From: Thermalbibacter longus
GTDB taxonomy: Bacteria > Chloroflexota > Chloroflexia > Thermomicrobiales > Thermomicrobiaceae
Direction of reading: 5' to 3'
Assembly: GCF_023806485.1 (NCBI RefSeq)
Contig: NZ_JAMSLR010000004.1
Coordinates: 124,001 to 188,000 of the forward strand
DNA: 64,000 nucleotides
The stretch's first letter is position 1, and each line of letters starts with the position of its first letter. Position numbers and translations under genes: made by a program. Positions 16,460 through 25,498 of this stretch are shown in pieces. The notes under the pieces were generated by a model. It was given only the letters and a program-made list of their open reading frames with translations. It did no database searches and was not told the DNA's origin.

Positions 16460-17611
16460 TCAGCGCCGGCTTTGCGGCAGGAGCAGCAACGCCAGGATGG
16501 GCGCCAGGGACAACAAGCCCAACCCGGCAGTGATTCCCAACCATCCGGCGGCAAAGCCGATCAGCGGCGGTACACCGACGTTCACCGGCGTACCGAGCAC
16601 GACAGAGAGCGCCTGCACCATGCCCGACCGCCCCGGTAGCATCCGGTATGCCTCGCCCTTCGCGACCGGGTACCAGCTCGCGGCGCTGAAGCCGACCACG
16701 AACAGCGCTGCGGCCGCCCCCCAACCCGAGTGAGCTGCCAGCAGCCCCAGCAGGCCGGCTAGCGTCGCGAGCGATGCCCAGCGGAGAAGGCGCGCCGGGT
16801 CGACGCGTGAGACCAGCCGGTCGAGCACCAGCAGCCCGAGCATGCTCCCCGCCAGGCCCGCTCCCAGCGCCAGGCTGACCGCGGCCGGCGCCAGTCCCAC
16901 CGCGTCGCGCAGGTAGAGACCGGCGAAGCTCAGGAAGATCTCGTCGAGCAGCGAGGCCAGCAGTGCCACTGCCAGCCAGCGGAGCAGCAGGGGCTTCCCC
17001 AGCGCAGCCCTCAGGTTGCCCCGTACCTCTTGCCAGGGAGTTCGGGAGGTAGCACCAGGTGCACGCTCCACTCGCGGGAAGCGCTGGTGCCAGAGCAGTG
17101 CAGCGAGGCCGAGCCACAGGGCCATCGCCAGTCAGAACAACGGCCTCCAGCCGAGGCCGGCTGCAAGCACAGACGCAACGACCACTGGCCCCAGCAAGTC
17201 ACCGATCGCGGCGCTGATCGTCCAGCGGGTCATCGTCCGAGCGGTGTCCTCGGGATAGATATCGACCAGTGTGGCTTGTGCCAGACCGACTGCCGCGCCG
17301 CCCGCTGGGTAGATGACCGCCATCGCCAGAAAGAGCAAGCCAGGCCCGGGTGCCAGCGCGATTAACCCGAAGCCGAATGCCAATAACTATGTCCCGGCGA
17401 GGACGGGCAAGCGCTTAGAGCGCCGGTCGCTCAATACGCTGATCAGGGGCTCCAGGACCAGCGAGGAGAGCTCGCCGACGGTGAACAACAGGCCCGCCTG
17501 AACGTAGCTCAGCCCCAGCTCGTCTCGGATAAGCGGCAGCGCCAGCACCGGGAACCCGGTCGCCAGCTCATCGAGCAAGGGAGCGCTGAGCAGGATCAGT
17601 CGGAGAGACCG
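16460..17611 (-). pseudogene. MFS transporter with two in-frame stops
   Basis: A single minus-strand frame of about 380 codons encodes a major facilitator protein (ELATGFPVLALPLIRDELGL, SLVLEPLISVLSDRRSKR as the loop 2-3 motif, GAGLAGSMLGLLVLDRL). It is interrupted by TAG at 17387-17389 and TGA at 17132-17134, and the N-terminus has no ATG, only a TTG at 17578 after an in-frame TAA. Sequence on both sides of each stop fits MFS helices, and neither stop lies at a plausible Cys, so recoding is unlikely. Full-length MFS proteins have about 400 residues. Confidence 0.75.
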
Positions 17612-17836
17612 TTAGGTGTGGCTGCTCACGATATCCCCCTAAGCATCGACCATAACCCCCCCGAAAGCGCGCTCGAGCACCTGGCTGCCGCCGGGCTAGG
17701 CCTCGCTCGAGCAAGCGCTTCCCGATTCGAACGCGCGACAAGTATAGTCTCCCAGCGCCTTGCTCACCATGGATTGGGCAGCGACAATGCCGCCCAGATA
17801 TCCAGGCAGCTCGCTTCGGAGCGTGGGGAGTCCCTG

Positions 17837-18772
17837 ATGGAGACGATACCGCAGCGGCCACTAAAGGTCGGGATTCTCTTGCCGGTCGCCGAGTACCGAT
17901 TCGCTGGGCGAACGCCCCGCTGGAGCGACCTCCTGGCGATAGCGCGGGTGGCAGAGGATGCGGGGTTCGACTCGCTCTGGGTCGTGGATCACCTGCTCGT
18001 ACGGGCCCCGGGCCAGCCTCCGGAAGGAGTGTGGGAGTGCTGGTCGCTCGTCTCGGCGCTGGCCGCCAGCACCCGCCGGATTCAGATCGGCACGCTGGTG
18101 ACCTGCACGAGCTGGCGCAACCCGGCGCTGCTGGCCAAGATGGCCGAGACGGTGGACGAGATCAGTGACGGCCGTCTGATCGTAGGGGTGGGAGCCGGGA
18201 ACACCGAAGACGAGTTTCGTACCTTCGGCTTTCCCTGGGAAGCGCGGGTGAGCCGGTTCGCCGAAGCGATCCATATCCTCCACGCGTTGCTGCGCCAGGG
18301 GCGCGTCGACTTCGAGGGGCGGTATTACCAGATGCGCGCCTGCGAGCTTCGCCCGCACGGGCCGAGGCCCAGCGGTCCGCCGGTTCTGGTCGGTGGTTAC
18401 GGCCAGCGCATGCTCGAGCTCGCTGCCCGGTACGCTGATCTGTGGAATACCTACTACTCCCACACGGGGAACCGGGCGAGCGGTCTCGCACCGCTCCTGG
18501 CCGCCGTCGATGCTGCCTGTGCTGCCGTAGGGCGAGACCCTGGAACGCTGAGCCGAACGGCCTCAGTGCTGGTAGGCCTACCCGGGCACGGCCCGATCTG
18601 CGGGGTGGCGGCGCCACCGCTTACGGGCTCGGCGGAGGAACTGGCAGAGGAGTTCCGTGCCTACGCGCGGGCGGGGATCTCGCACTTGCAGCTCCGGATC
18701 GAACCCAACACTCCAGCCGGGATCGAGCAGATAGCGCCAGCGTTGGCGCTGCTGGATCGAGCCGACGGATGA
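17837..18772 (+). CDS. LLM class flavin-dependent oxidoreductase
   Basis: Luciferase-like monooxygenase fold, 311 residues, probably F420- or FMN-dependent. Family landmarks: AEDAGFDSLWVVDHL (residues near 35), IGTLVTCTSWRNPALLAK, the GRLIVGVGAGNTEDEF loop and PVLVGGYGQRMLELAARYAD. Start ATG 17837 follows GGGGAG; a longer frame upstream to 17618 is not protein-like. It diverges from the MFS pseudogene. One of three LLM genes in this window; substrate unknown. Confidence 0.85.
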   Translation: METIPQRPLKVGILLPVAEYRFAGRTPRWSDLLAIARVAEDAGFDSLWVVDHLLVRAPGQPPEGVWECWSLVSALAASTRRIQIGTLVTCTSWRNPALLAKMAETVDEISDGRLIVGVGAGNTEDEFRTFGFPWEARVSRFAEAIHILHALLRQGRVDFEGRYYQMRACELRPHGPRPSGPPVLVGGYGQRMLELAARYADLWNTYYSHTGNRASGLAPLLAAVDAACAAVGRDPGTLSRTASVLVGLPGHGPICGVAAPPLTGSAEELAEEFRAYARAGISHLQLRIEPNTPAGIEQIAPALALLDRADG

Positions 18773-18855
18773 CCGGCGCCGGAGCAGCAGGCTGTCATCG
18801 AGAAGAGGGCCGGGCAGGCTCGGCACGAGCAGGAGACTGGGACCTACTGCCAGTT

Positions 18856-19071
18856 CTAGCAGGGGCCGGTCGTTTCGGATGCGCTGAGGGCCACAACCGG
18901 AGTCACGGGCCGGTCGAGGCCAAGCGGTTCGCCGATACGGCGGGCGGTTTCAGGCTGTGGTGATGCCTGTTGGCGAAGAACCGGAAGGGGCATAGTCGAG
19001 CGCCGGCGGCGCCGGGTACGATCCGCGGAGAGCCCGACCCGAAGGTTTCGCGGCGATTCTTGTCTCAGCAT
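18856..19071 (-). CDS. possible small protein with consensus ribosome binding site
   Basis: 71 codons from ATG 19071, preceded by AAGGAGGT at ideal spacing, the best such site in the window. The product (polyarginine segment at residues 18-24, Pro/Ala-rich tail) matches no family I know and its composition is not convincing. The intergenic space here (18773-19452, 680 bases) holds nothing else I can support apart from a promoter for the next gene. May be the remnant of a longer gene. Confidence 0.25.
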   Translation of the reverse strand: MLRQESPRNLRVGLSADRTRRRRRSTMPLPVLRQQASPQPETARRIGEPLGLDRPVTPVVALSASETTGPC

Positions 19072-19305
19072 TCGGTACCTCCTTCGGGTTAGATCACCTC
19101 TGGCCCGGCCGGCGCGGGGCCTGGCTCCTCGTGGAGTCTCGTTAGAGATTATGTTCATCATAGCAGACACAGCGCCGGAAGTGTATCCTGGAAGATCAAT
19201 TAGACGAGCATGCCCGAGGTCGATTGGATCGCCGGGCACAACCAGATAGACGTGGAAATGCGCTCGATTCGCGCGCTCCACACTCGCAGGCATTTCTGGA
19301 ACGGC

Positions 19306-19334
19306 TTGCGAAGCGGGGCCGATTCGAGTAGTCT
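19306..19334 (+). promoter_or_regulatory. probable promoter of the binding-protein gene
   Basis: TTGCGA (19306-19311), 17-nt spacer, TAGTCT (19329-19334), 118 bases before the ATG. Confidence 0.45.
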
Positions 19335-19452
19335 ATCGCTGATTACACGGGTCGAAAGGGTGGCACGAAGGGAGGGTATCAGGGAAACGCCGGCTAGGTG
19401 TCCTCGCGTGAGGCAGTGAGCGCTGGTTCACCGTTGAGGAGGGAGATCGTTC

Positions 19453-21315
19453 ATGGCGCAGGATACGCTGGATCAGCTCCGCATGGATGTGCTGGAAGGC
19501 CGGGTTTCCCGGCGAGCTCTGCTCAAACGGGCGGCTGCGCTCGGTCTGACGGCGCCCGTTGTGGCCTCGCTACTGGCCGCCTGCCAGCGCGAGGAGGCGA
19601 CCCCGGAGGCGACGCAGGCGCCAGCCCCCGGAACGACGCCGGCAGCGCCGGCTGCGACACCAACGGAAGCGGCTGAGGAGACGCCGTCCGGCGAAGCGGC
19701 CCAGCGCGGCGGCGGTGGCTTGCTCCGCCTGCTCTGGTGGCAGGCGCCGACGATCCTCAACCCGCATCTCGCTCAGGGAACGAAGGACTTCGATGCCTCG
19801 AGCGTCGTGCTGGAGGCGCTGGCCTACTTCGACTCCGACGGCAACCTCATCCCGCGCCTGGCGGCGGAAATCCCCGAGCCCTCACCCGACGGCCTGAGCG
19901 TGACCTGGAAGCTGCGCCAGGACGTTAAGTGGCACGACGGCACGCCCTTCACGGCCAAGGACGTGAAGTTCACCTACGACTACATCATCAACGAGGCCAC
20001 GACCGCCACCACCTACGGCTCCTACGAGCCGATCGAGAGTGTCGAGGTGGTCGACGACTATACCGTCACGGTTACGTTCAAGGAGCCGAACCCAGCGTGG
20101 TTCGTGCCGTTCTGCGGCAGCTTCGGCGGCCAGATCCTGCCGGAGCATATCCTGAAGGACTTCGTCGGTGAGCAGGCTCGCAACGCGCCGTTCAACCTCA
20201 ATCCGGTCGGTACCGGACCCTTCAAGGTACGGGAGTTCCGGCCCGGTGACGTCGTGCTCTATGACCTCAACCCGGACTACTACATCCCCGGGAAGCCGTT
20301 CTTCGACGAGATCGAGCTGAAGGGCGGCGGCGACGCCACCAGCGCGGCCCGAGCGGTGCTGCAGACCGGCGAGGTCGACTATGCCTGGAACCTTCAGGTC
20401 GAGGCGCAGGTGCTTCAGCAGCTCGAGCAGGCCGGCAACGGCAAGCTGGTGATTGTGCCCGGCGCGAGCGCAGAGCGTATCATGGTTAACTTCGCCGACC
20501 CCAACACCGAAGTGAACGGCGCGCGCAGCGAGCCGACGACCCAGCACCCGCTCTTCAAGGAGCTGAAGATTCGCCAGGCGCTGGCACTGGCGATCCAGCG
20601 CGACGTAATCGCAGAGCAGCTCTACGGCCCGGCCGGCGACGCTACCGCCAACAACCTCAATGCCCCGGAGAAGTACAAGCACCCGGATCTGAGCTGGGAG
20701 TTCAACCTCGAGAAGGCAGCAGCGCTGCTGGACGAGGTGGGAGCAGTGGATTCCGACGGGGACGGGGTGCGCGAGTTCAACGGCGTGCCGTTCAACATCC
20801 GCTACCAGACCTCGATCAACCCGGTGCGCCAGAAGACGCAGGAGATCGTCAAGAACGCGCTCGAGCAGATCGGGTTCCGGGTCGAGCTCAAGAGCGTCGA
20901 CGCGGCGGTGTTCTTCTCGTCCGATCCAGGTAACCCTGACACCTACGGGCACTTCTATACCGACATCGAGATGTACACCAACGGGCCGGGCAACCCGTAC
21001 CCGGTCGACTGGGCTCGACGCTATCACTCCGAGCGGATCGCCCAGCAATCGAACAACTGGGCGGGGGAGAACATTACCCGGTACAAGAACCCGGAGATGG
21101 ATAAGGTGATCGACCAGCTCCAGACTGAGCTGGATCCAGATAAGCAGACCGAGCTGTTCCGGCAGGTCAACTGGATCAGCGTTACCGACGTGGTCGAGAT
21201 CCCGATCGTCCACCGGGCCGATGTCGGAGCACGGGTCAACGCGCTGGCGGGCCTCAACCCCTCGACTTGGGAGTCCGATCTGTACGATATCGGCGCCTGG
21301 AAGCGCGAGGGGTAG
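19453..21315 (+). CDS. ABC transporter substrate-binding lipoprotein, peptide/opine type (SBP_bac_5)
   Basis: 620 residues. Signal with SRRALLKRAAALGL (Tat-like) and lipobox LLAAC at about residue 44, then an Ala/Pro/Thr-rich linker and the family 5 binding domain (KWHDGTPFTAKDVKFTYDYI, NPVGTGPFKVREF, a DSDGDGVREFNG loop that looks like a calcium-binding turn). Receptor for oligopeptides or similar nutrients outside the membrane. No permease or ATPase gene is adjacent, so it is an orphan receptor here. Strong site GAGGAGGGAG upstream; followed by a terminator. Confidence 0.9.
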   Translation: MAQDTLDQLRMDVLEGRVSRRALLKRAAALGLTAPVVASLLAACQREEATPEATQAPAPGTTPAAPAATPTEAAEETPSGEAAQRGGGGLLRLLWWQAPTILNPHLAQGTKDFDASSVVLEALAYFDSDGNLIPRLAAEIPEPSPDGLSVTWKLRQDVKWHDGTPFTAKDVKFTYDYIINEATTATTYGSYEPIESVEVVDDYTVTVTFKEPNPAWFVPFCGSFGGQILPEHILKDFVGEQARNAPFNLNPVGTGPFKVREFRPGDVVLYDLNPDYYIPGKPFFDEIELKGGGDATSAARAVLQTGEVDYAWNLQVEAQVLQQLEQAGNGKLVIVPGASAERIMVNFADPNTEVNGARSEPTTQHPLFKELKIRQALALAIQRDVIAEQLYGPAGDATANNLNAPEKYKHPDLSWEFNLEKAAALLDEVGAVDSDGDGVREFNGVPFNIRYQTSINPVRQKTQEIVKNALEQIGFRVELKSVDAAVFFSSDPGNPDTYGHFYTDIEMYTNGPGNPYPVDWARRYHSERIAQQSNNWAGENITRYKNPEMDKVIDQLQTELDPDKQTELFRQVNWISVTDVVEIPIVHRADVGARVNALAGLNPSTWESDLYDIGAWKREG

Positions 21316-21386
21316 GCGGTCACGAACCGCCCACCCGAGGCGCGAGACCTGTCGCTGCGCGGAGAGCAAGCTCCACAGTGCGCATA

Positions 21387-21413
21387 GCCGGGGGCGGGTA
21401 ACCCGCCCCCGGC
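21387..21413 (+). terminator. intrinsic terminator after the binding-protein gene
   Basis: GCCGGGGGCGGG-TAA-CCCGCCCCCGGC: perfect 12-bp stem, 3-nt loop. Only a weak T tract follows (CTGCATCTTCG). Confidence 0.7.
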
Positions 21414-21550
21414 CTGCATCTTCGTTCGCTGGCCGGCGAGCGCTGCAATCTTCCCCGATCCGAAGCGATCGGCACAGCGCGGCGTGCGCACCATCGTCAG
21501 GCACCTCTCACCCCTGGCACGCGCGATGGCTCGCCGGCGTCCGGTGCCGG

Positions 21551-21841
21551 CTAGAACTGGCCTGTCACCTCGTAGGTCTCGATGACCGGTTGTTGCGTGG
21601 CACCCAGCGCCTGGATCACTCTGTCGCGGAGTGGCGAGATGGCTGTCGAGCTGGCCTCCATAACCTCTTCTGACTCCCAGAACGTGATCGTCATCGCCTT
21701 CCCGGTCTTGTGGTCGAAGAGAAAATATGCGCCCTCGAAGCCGTCGATCTCTTCGAGGCGATCGCGAGCCTCCTCGAATCGCTTAGCCGGCTGCTCAGCC
21801 TGCCCAGGCCTGCCCTGGTAGGTCGTGACGCGCGCGAACAT
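21551..21841 (-). CDS. small ABM-type (antibiotic biosynthesis monooxygenase fold) protein
   Basis: 96 residues with the dimeric ferredoxin-like ABM pattern: MFARVTTYQGRPGQAEQ strand, DGFEGAYFLFDHKTGKAMTITFWES and a C-terminal VIETYEVTGQF strand. Proteins of this kind include heme-degrading and quinone-forming monooxygenases and many of unknown role. AAAGGAGG lies upstream. Monocistronic as far as can be seen. Confidence 0.7.
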   Translation of the reverse strand: MFARVTTYQGRPGQAEQPAKRFEEARDRLEEIDGFEGAYFLFDHKTGKAMTITFWESEEVMEASSTAISPLRDRVIQALGATQQPVIETYEVTGQF

Positions 21842-22083
21842 CGCTTCCTCCTTTGTCGGGGCTGACCGCGTCGAGGTGCCGTCGCTACAGTATGAAGGGT
21901 TCTGCCCCGACGAGGAAGGTCACTCCCTGGCCAGATGGTAGCCACTTGGTGCTCACGGCCCCCGGTCGTTCTGGTGTGACAGCGCCTGGCGGCCCGGGGG
22001 GCATGACCCGAGCCAGCGAGGCTACGCTCCGAGCCTTCGACCAGATTCCATGCTCGGCTGTCACGACTCGACGGAGCGAGCGC

Positions 22084-22947
22084 TCAAGCGGTACCTGGTG
22101 GCTCTGGCAGTCGCGCCCGGCGATCGAGGTTGCGCTTCAGGGCGTCCTGCCAGGGCCGTAAGGTGATGCCCAGCGCGGGCGCGGCGAGGCTGGCCAGGAC
22201 GCCGTTCCGTGGCGGGCGCGCCAGGCGGGTGTAGGCGCTGGCTGGGATCGGCTCGACCGGTGTCGACAGCCCCGCCAGCCTGAGCGTCTCGCACGCCCAG
22301 TCGAACCAGGAAGCCTGCCCGTCATTCACCAGGTGATAGGTGCCGTAGGCGGGGTACCGAACGAGACGCCAGATCGCCTCAGCGAGGTCAGCCGCATAGG
22401 TCGGGTTTCCGAACTGATCGGCGACGACCCTGAGTACCGGGCGCTCGCAGGCGAGACGGAGCATAGTGTTGACGAAGTTGCGACCGGTCTCGTCGTAGAG
22501 CATCGCCGTGCGGACGATGTAGTGCCGGGGGAACAGCGCCCGCACGATCTCCTCGCCGGCGAGCTTGGTTTGCCCGTAGATGCTGATCGGGTTCGGCCGG
22601 GCGAACTCGTGGTACGGCTCCTCGGCTTCGCCGTCGAACACGTAGTTGGTGGAGATATAGACCAGCCGGGCCCCGGCCTCTACCGCCGCCGCGGCGACGT
22701 GCTGGGTACCGAGCGCGTTGACCTGCCAGGCGCGTCGCGGGTCCCGCTCACAGCCGTCGACATCGGTCATGGCCGCGCAGTGGACGATCAGATCCGGCCG
22801 GTGCGTCTCGACAGCCGCGCGCACCGCCGCTGGATCCGTGACGTCGCACGCGTGCGAGCCGAGGGCAATGACCTGTATGCCGGCAGGCGCGAGCCGGGCG
22901 AGTGCCCGTCCCAATTGCCCTGTTCCACCAGTTATCAAGGTGCGCAT
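22084..22947 (-). CDS. rmlD: SDR sugar-nucleotide reductase, dTDP-4-dehydrorhamnose reductase (RmlD) family
   Basis: 287 residues. Extended SDR with NAD(P) motif ITGGTGQLGRALA at the N-terminus, DVTDPAAV, the HCAAMTDVDGCE substrate loop, catalytic YISTNYVFDG (Ser/Thr) and YGQTKLAGE (Tyr-Lys), and a C-terminal ITLRPWQDAL segment typical of RmlD. It would make dTDP-rhamnose for surface glycans, but rmlA-C are not here, so a related deoxysugar or SAM-synthetase-beta-like role is open. ATG 22947 gives the standard N-terminus; an extension to 23079 is unlikely. Confidence 0.83.
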   Translation of the reverse strand: MRTLITGGTGQLGRALARLAPAGIQVIALGSHACDVTDPAAVRAAVETHRPDLIVHCAAMTDVDGCERDPRRAWQVNALGTQHVAAAAVEAGARLVYISTNYVFDGEAEEPYHEFARPNPISIYGQTKLAGEEIVRALFPRHYIVRTAMLYDETGRNFVNTMLRLACERPVLRVVADQFGNPTYAADLAEAIWRLVRYPAYGTYHLVNDGQASWFDWACETLRLAGLSTPVEPIPASAYTRLARPPRNGVLASLAAPALGITLRPWQDALKRNLDRRARLPEPPGTA

Positions 22948-23162
22948 CTGCGTTGCCCCACCCTCCCATTCCGACCCCGTGGCCGGCACCTGGAGGCCGC
23001 TTGTGATCTTGCCGAATGGGGATGGGCAGAGCAAGAGCCTCGATCGGCTGTAGGGAAGGTGGCGCGTCTCGCCCAGCATCGCCTCCGTGGCTGCCGGGGT
23101 CCAGCCACCTGAATTCTGGCCCAGTATTCCCTTGAGTCCGCGAGCGGCTGGTGCCCGGCAGA

Positions 23163-23195
23163 GAGCGGGGCTACCGAGCCAAGGCAGCCCCGCTC
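23163..23195 (-). terminator. hairpin after the YggT gene
   Basis: GAGCGGGGCT (23163-23172) pairs with AGCCCCGCTC (23186-23195), 10-bp stem with an inner GCC/GGC. It lies 56 bases past the YggT stop, without a clear T-run. Confidence 0.45.
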
Positions 23196-23250
23196 GTGTG
23201 GCGTATGTCCAGCCGGCTCGCGAGGTATCAGCCCCTTGCTCCAGCGATCG

Positions 23251-23724
23251 CTAGACCTCGTCCTGCCGCGTCACGGTGCGATCCACGCGCGAGACGCTCC
23301 GGGCCGAAGACCGGGCGAAGAGCACCCACAGGAGACGTACGATGGCCCAGGCCGCCAGCGCGTAGACGATCATGGCGATAATCGCCGCCACGTCCAGCTC
23401 GACGGACCCACTCGTGGGGTTGGCGGTAATGCCAACGAACGGAGCCACGAAGAGGTCGGTGATGTCGTAGACGATGCGTACGAAGGCGTTGCCAGGGTTC
23501 GCCGCGATCAGCTTGAGCAGAATCCGCAGGGTGATCAATCCCAGCAGAATTCCTGTGAGCGTCCAGATAAGCTGCGCGATGCGCGCTACCATCATGTTGT
23601 GCTCAGCCGCGACATCCTGCACGACGTGTTCGTAGTGCTCACGCTCCTCCCCACCCGCATACGCGGCAGGCCCCTCGCGGTACTCGCGCACGGTCTCGTG
23701 GCGCTCATGCGGTGTCTGTGCCAT
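23251..23724 (-). CDS. YggT family integral membrane protein
   Basis: 157 residues: a charged, His/Glu-rich N-terminal 40 residues, then two or three hydrophobic helices (IAQLIWTLTGILLGLITLRIL, VAAIIAMIVYALAAWAIVRLL) with the YggT loop NAFVRIVYDITDLFVAPFVG between them. YggT proteins are associated with cell division or osmotic stress; function here unknown. GAGGAG precedes the ATG. Confidence 0.8.
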   Translation of the reverse strand: MAQTPHERHETVREYREGPAAYAGGEEREHYEHVVQDVAAEHNMMVARIAQLIWTLTGILLGLITLRILLKLIAANPGNAFVRIVYDITDLFVAPFVGITANPTSGSVELDVAAIIAMIVYALAAWAIVRLLWVLFARSSARSVSRVDRTVTRQDEV

Positions 23725-23907
23725 TGACGCTCTCCTCTTTCACTCCCAGCGGGGCCGCGTGTTCGCCCCGCTGCTCAGCCCATTGATTCGCTCGAACGTC
23801 GAATCGCCGGAAAGCTAAGCACAGGTGAGGAAATACTGTCAAGTTTCGTGTGAGCAGGGTGCCTGCGGGGCTGCTCGATGCGGACTCGAGCACGAGCACG
23901 TCCAGGG

Positions 23908-23936
23908 ATGACGGCAAGCCTGGTAGTGGCTACACT
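23908..23936 (+). promoter_or_regulatory. possible promoter of the ArsC-like gene
   Basis: ATGACG (23908-23913), 17-nt spacer, TACACT (23931-23936), 72 bases before the ATG at 24009. Confidence 0.4.
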
Positions 23937-24008
23937 CCGATGCTGTTGGCTGGTCCGGCAGGCTATGAGCCCTGCGCTGCGATCCAGGCTGGAGCGAAGG
24001 GAGCCGAG

Positions 24009-24404
24009 ATGGCCCAGAGGGACAGCAACCAACTGGAGGTGGTCGAAATCTACGTGCACCCGACCTGAACAGGGTGCCGGAAGACTGAGGAGTTCCTCAG
24101 AGAGCAGAGCGTGCCCTATCGTCGTCGGGACTACTTCAGCCAGCGCTTCACACGCGAGGAGCTGGTGGAGCTGCTCCAGCGCACGGGTCTCTCGCCCCGT
24201 GACCTGCTCTCGACGCGCAGCCGGGCCTACCAGGCGCTCGGCCTGGCTGAGCGCGAGGTCAGCGAAGATGAGTTGATCGACCTGATGGTTCAGGAGCCGA
24301 CACTGCTGCGTCGTCCGATCGTTCTCATCGATAACCAGGTTGTGGTCGGTTCGGACCGGAAGCGGCTCGCTGCGGCGCTCCATGGCGCGAGCAGGGTGCG
24401 CTGA
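24009..24404 (+). CDS. ArsC/Spx-like thioredoxin-fold protein, probable selenoprotein (TGA at codon 20)
   Basis: 131 codons from ATG 24009 (AGGGAG five bases upstream). The product begins with strand VVEIYVHPT, then TGA (24066-24068), Thr, Gly, Cys23, Arg, Lys, so the family's CxxCRK redox site becomes UxxCRK if TGA is read as selenocysteine. The frame then continues without a stop: REQSVPYRRRDYF, FTREELVELLQRTGLSPRDL, LLRRPIVLIDNQVVVGSD, all typical of ArsC/Spx/YffB proteins, including the conserved Arg-Arg-Pro-Ile loop. A SECIS-like hairpin follows. No ribosome site supports a restart after TGA (GTG 24111 is 18 bases from the nearest GAGGAG). Alternative: pseudogene by a TGC-to-TGA transversion. 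The reductase substrate (arsenate, a peroxide, a protein disulfide) is unknown. Confidence 0.7.
24066..24100 (+). promoter_or_regulatory. candidate bacterial SECIS element
   Basis: The UGA is followed 16 nt later by CTGAGG (24085-24090), loop AGTT (24091-24094) and CCTCAG (24095-24100). The apical loop starts 22 nt after UGA and has G at its second position, within the known limits for bacterial SECIS hairpins (loop 16-37 nt from UGA, G among the first two loop bases). The stem lies in coding sequence, as in other bacterial selenoprotein genes. Confidence 0.55.
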
Positions 24405-24538
24405 TCGAGAGGCCTGTTGGCAGGAAGCCGGCTACGCTGGTCGCCGCCGTTAGGGGACGGCGAGGATTGCCCTGAGTCCGCTTCCGTTCTTACCGGGCCA
24501 GGTGGGCGATAGGTGTGATGTGTAGGAGGAGTTGGGCA

Positions 24539-25387
24539 GTGCTGTTCGGCGCGCACATGTCGATCGCTGGCGGGTTCGACAAAGCGGTTGACCGCGCAGT
24601 CCAGGTCGGTTGCGACGCGGTGCAGATCTTTACCAAGAGCAGCAACCAGTGGAGGGCGCGTCCTATCGCGCCCGACGAGGTGGAGCGCTTCCGTGCTAGG
24701 CTCCAGGAGGCCGGCATCCGATCGGTGGTCGCGCACGACTCCTACCTTATCAACCTGGCCAGCCCGGACGACCAGCTTTGGGAGAAGTCGATCGCGGCGT
24801 TCCGCGAGGAGCTGGAGCGGTGCGAGCTGCTCGGCATCCCGTACCTGGTCACTCACCCGGGTTCCTGCGGTGAGGCCGGCGAAGAGGCCGGGATCCGCCG
24901 CGTTGCCGAGGCGCTCAACCGGCTGCACGACGACTTGCCGGGCTACCAGGTGAAGACGCTGCTCGAGGTCACGGCCGGCCAGGGTACGAGCCTGGGCTAC
25001 CGCTTCGAGCAGCTCGCGGCAATTACCGAGCGCGTCCGGGAGCCGGAACGGGTGGCCTACTGCTTCGACACCTGCCACGTCTTCGCCGCTGGTTACGAGC
25101 TGCGCACGCCGGAGGGCTATGCCGCTACGATGGAGGAGTTCGACCGCGTTCTCGGGCTCGACCGGCTGCTCGTGTTCCACCTCAACGACTCCAAGCGCGA
25201 CCTCGGCTCGCGCGTCGATCGCCACGAGCACATCGGCAAGGGAAAGATCGGTCTCGACGGCTTTCGCCAACTCGTGAACGACCCCCGCTTCCGCGAGCAT
25301 CCCGCGCTGCTGGAGACCGAGAAGAGCCCGGATCTCCACGAAGATGTCGAGAACCTGCGCGTCTTGCGCAGCCTGGTGGCCGGATAG
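24539..25387 (+). CDS. nfo: endonuclease IV (AP endonuclease)
   Basis: 282 residues. Zinc-dependent AP endonuclease of base-excision repair that cuts 5' to abasic sites. TIM-barrel motifs: FGAHMSIAGG (metal His), VVAHDSYLINLASP, YLVTHPGS, TLLEVTAGQG (metal Glu), CFDTCHVFAAGY and LLVFHLNDSKRDLGSRVDRHEHIGKG, ending ALLETEK. GTG 24539 is the start: GGAGGAG lies seven bases upstream and the N-terminus fits the family. Two further repair genes (Ada/Ogt next door, endonuclease III at 46.8 kb) are in the window. Confidence 0.95.
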   Translation: MLFGAHMSIAGGFDKAVDRAVQVGCDAVQIFTKSSNQWRARPIAPDEVERFRARLQEAGIRSVVAHDSYLINLASPDDQLWEKSIAAFREELERCELLGIPYLVTHPGSCGEAGEEAGIRRVAEALNRLHDDLPGYQVKTLLEVTAGQGTSLGYRFEQLAAITERVREPERVAYCFDTCHVFAAGYELRTPEGYAATMEEFDRVLGLDRLLVFHLNDSKRDLGSRVDRHEHIGKGKIGLDGFRQLVNDPRFREHPALLETEKSPDLHEDVENLRVLRSLVAG

Positions 25388-25498
25388 TATCGCCGCACAG
25401 GCAGCCACTTTTGATGCGCAACCTTCCGATAGCGCTCGCGAGGTCGCCGCGCTAGGCTTCGAGGTGTGAACGGGACGAGGCCTGAGCGAGGTGACACG

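Noticed and set aside
17132-17134. TGA in the MFS gene as a second selenocysteine codon
   Set aside because: It is not at a Cys-like position, there is no SECIS-like hairpin close behind, and the same gene also has TAG and lacks a start.
19882-21504. 540-codon open frame antisense to the binding-protein gene
   Set aside because: Codon-bias shadow; composition is Arg/Leu-rich without motifs.
24111-24404. Independent short gene starting at GTG 24111
   Set aside because: No ribosome site at proper distance, and the ArsC active-site strand lies upstream in the same frame.
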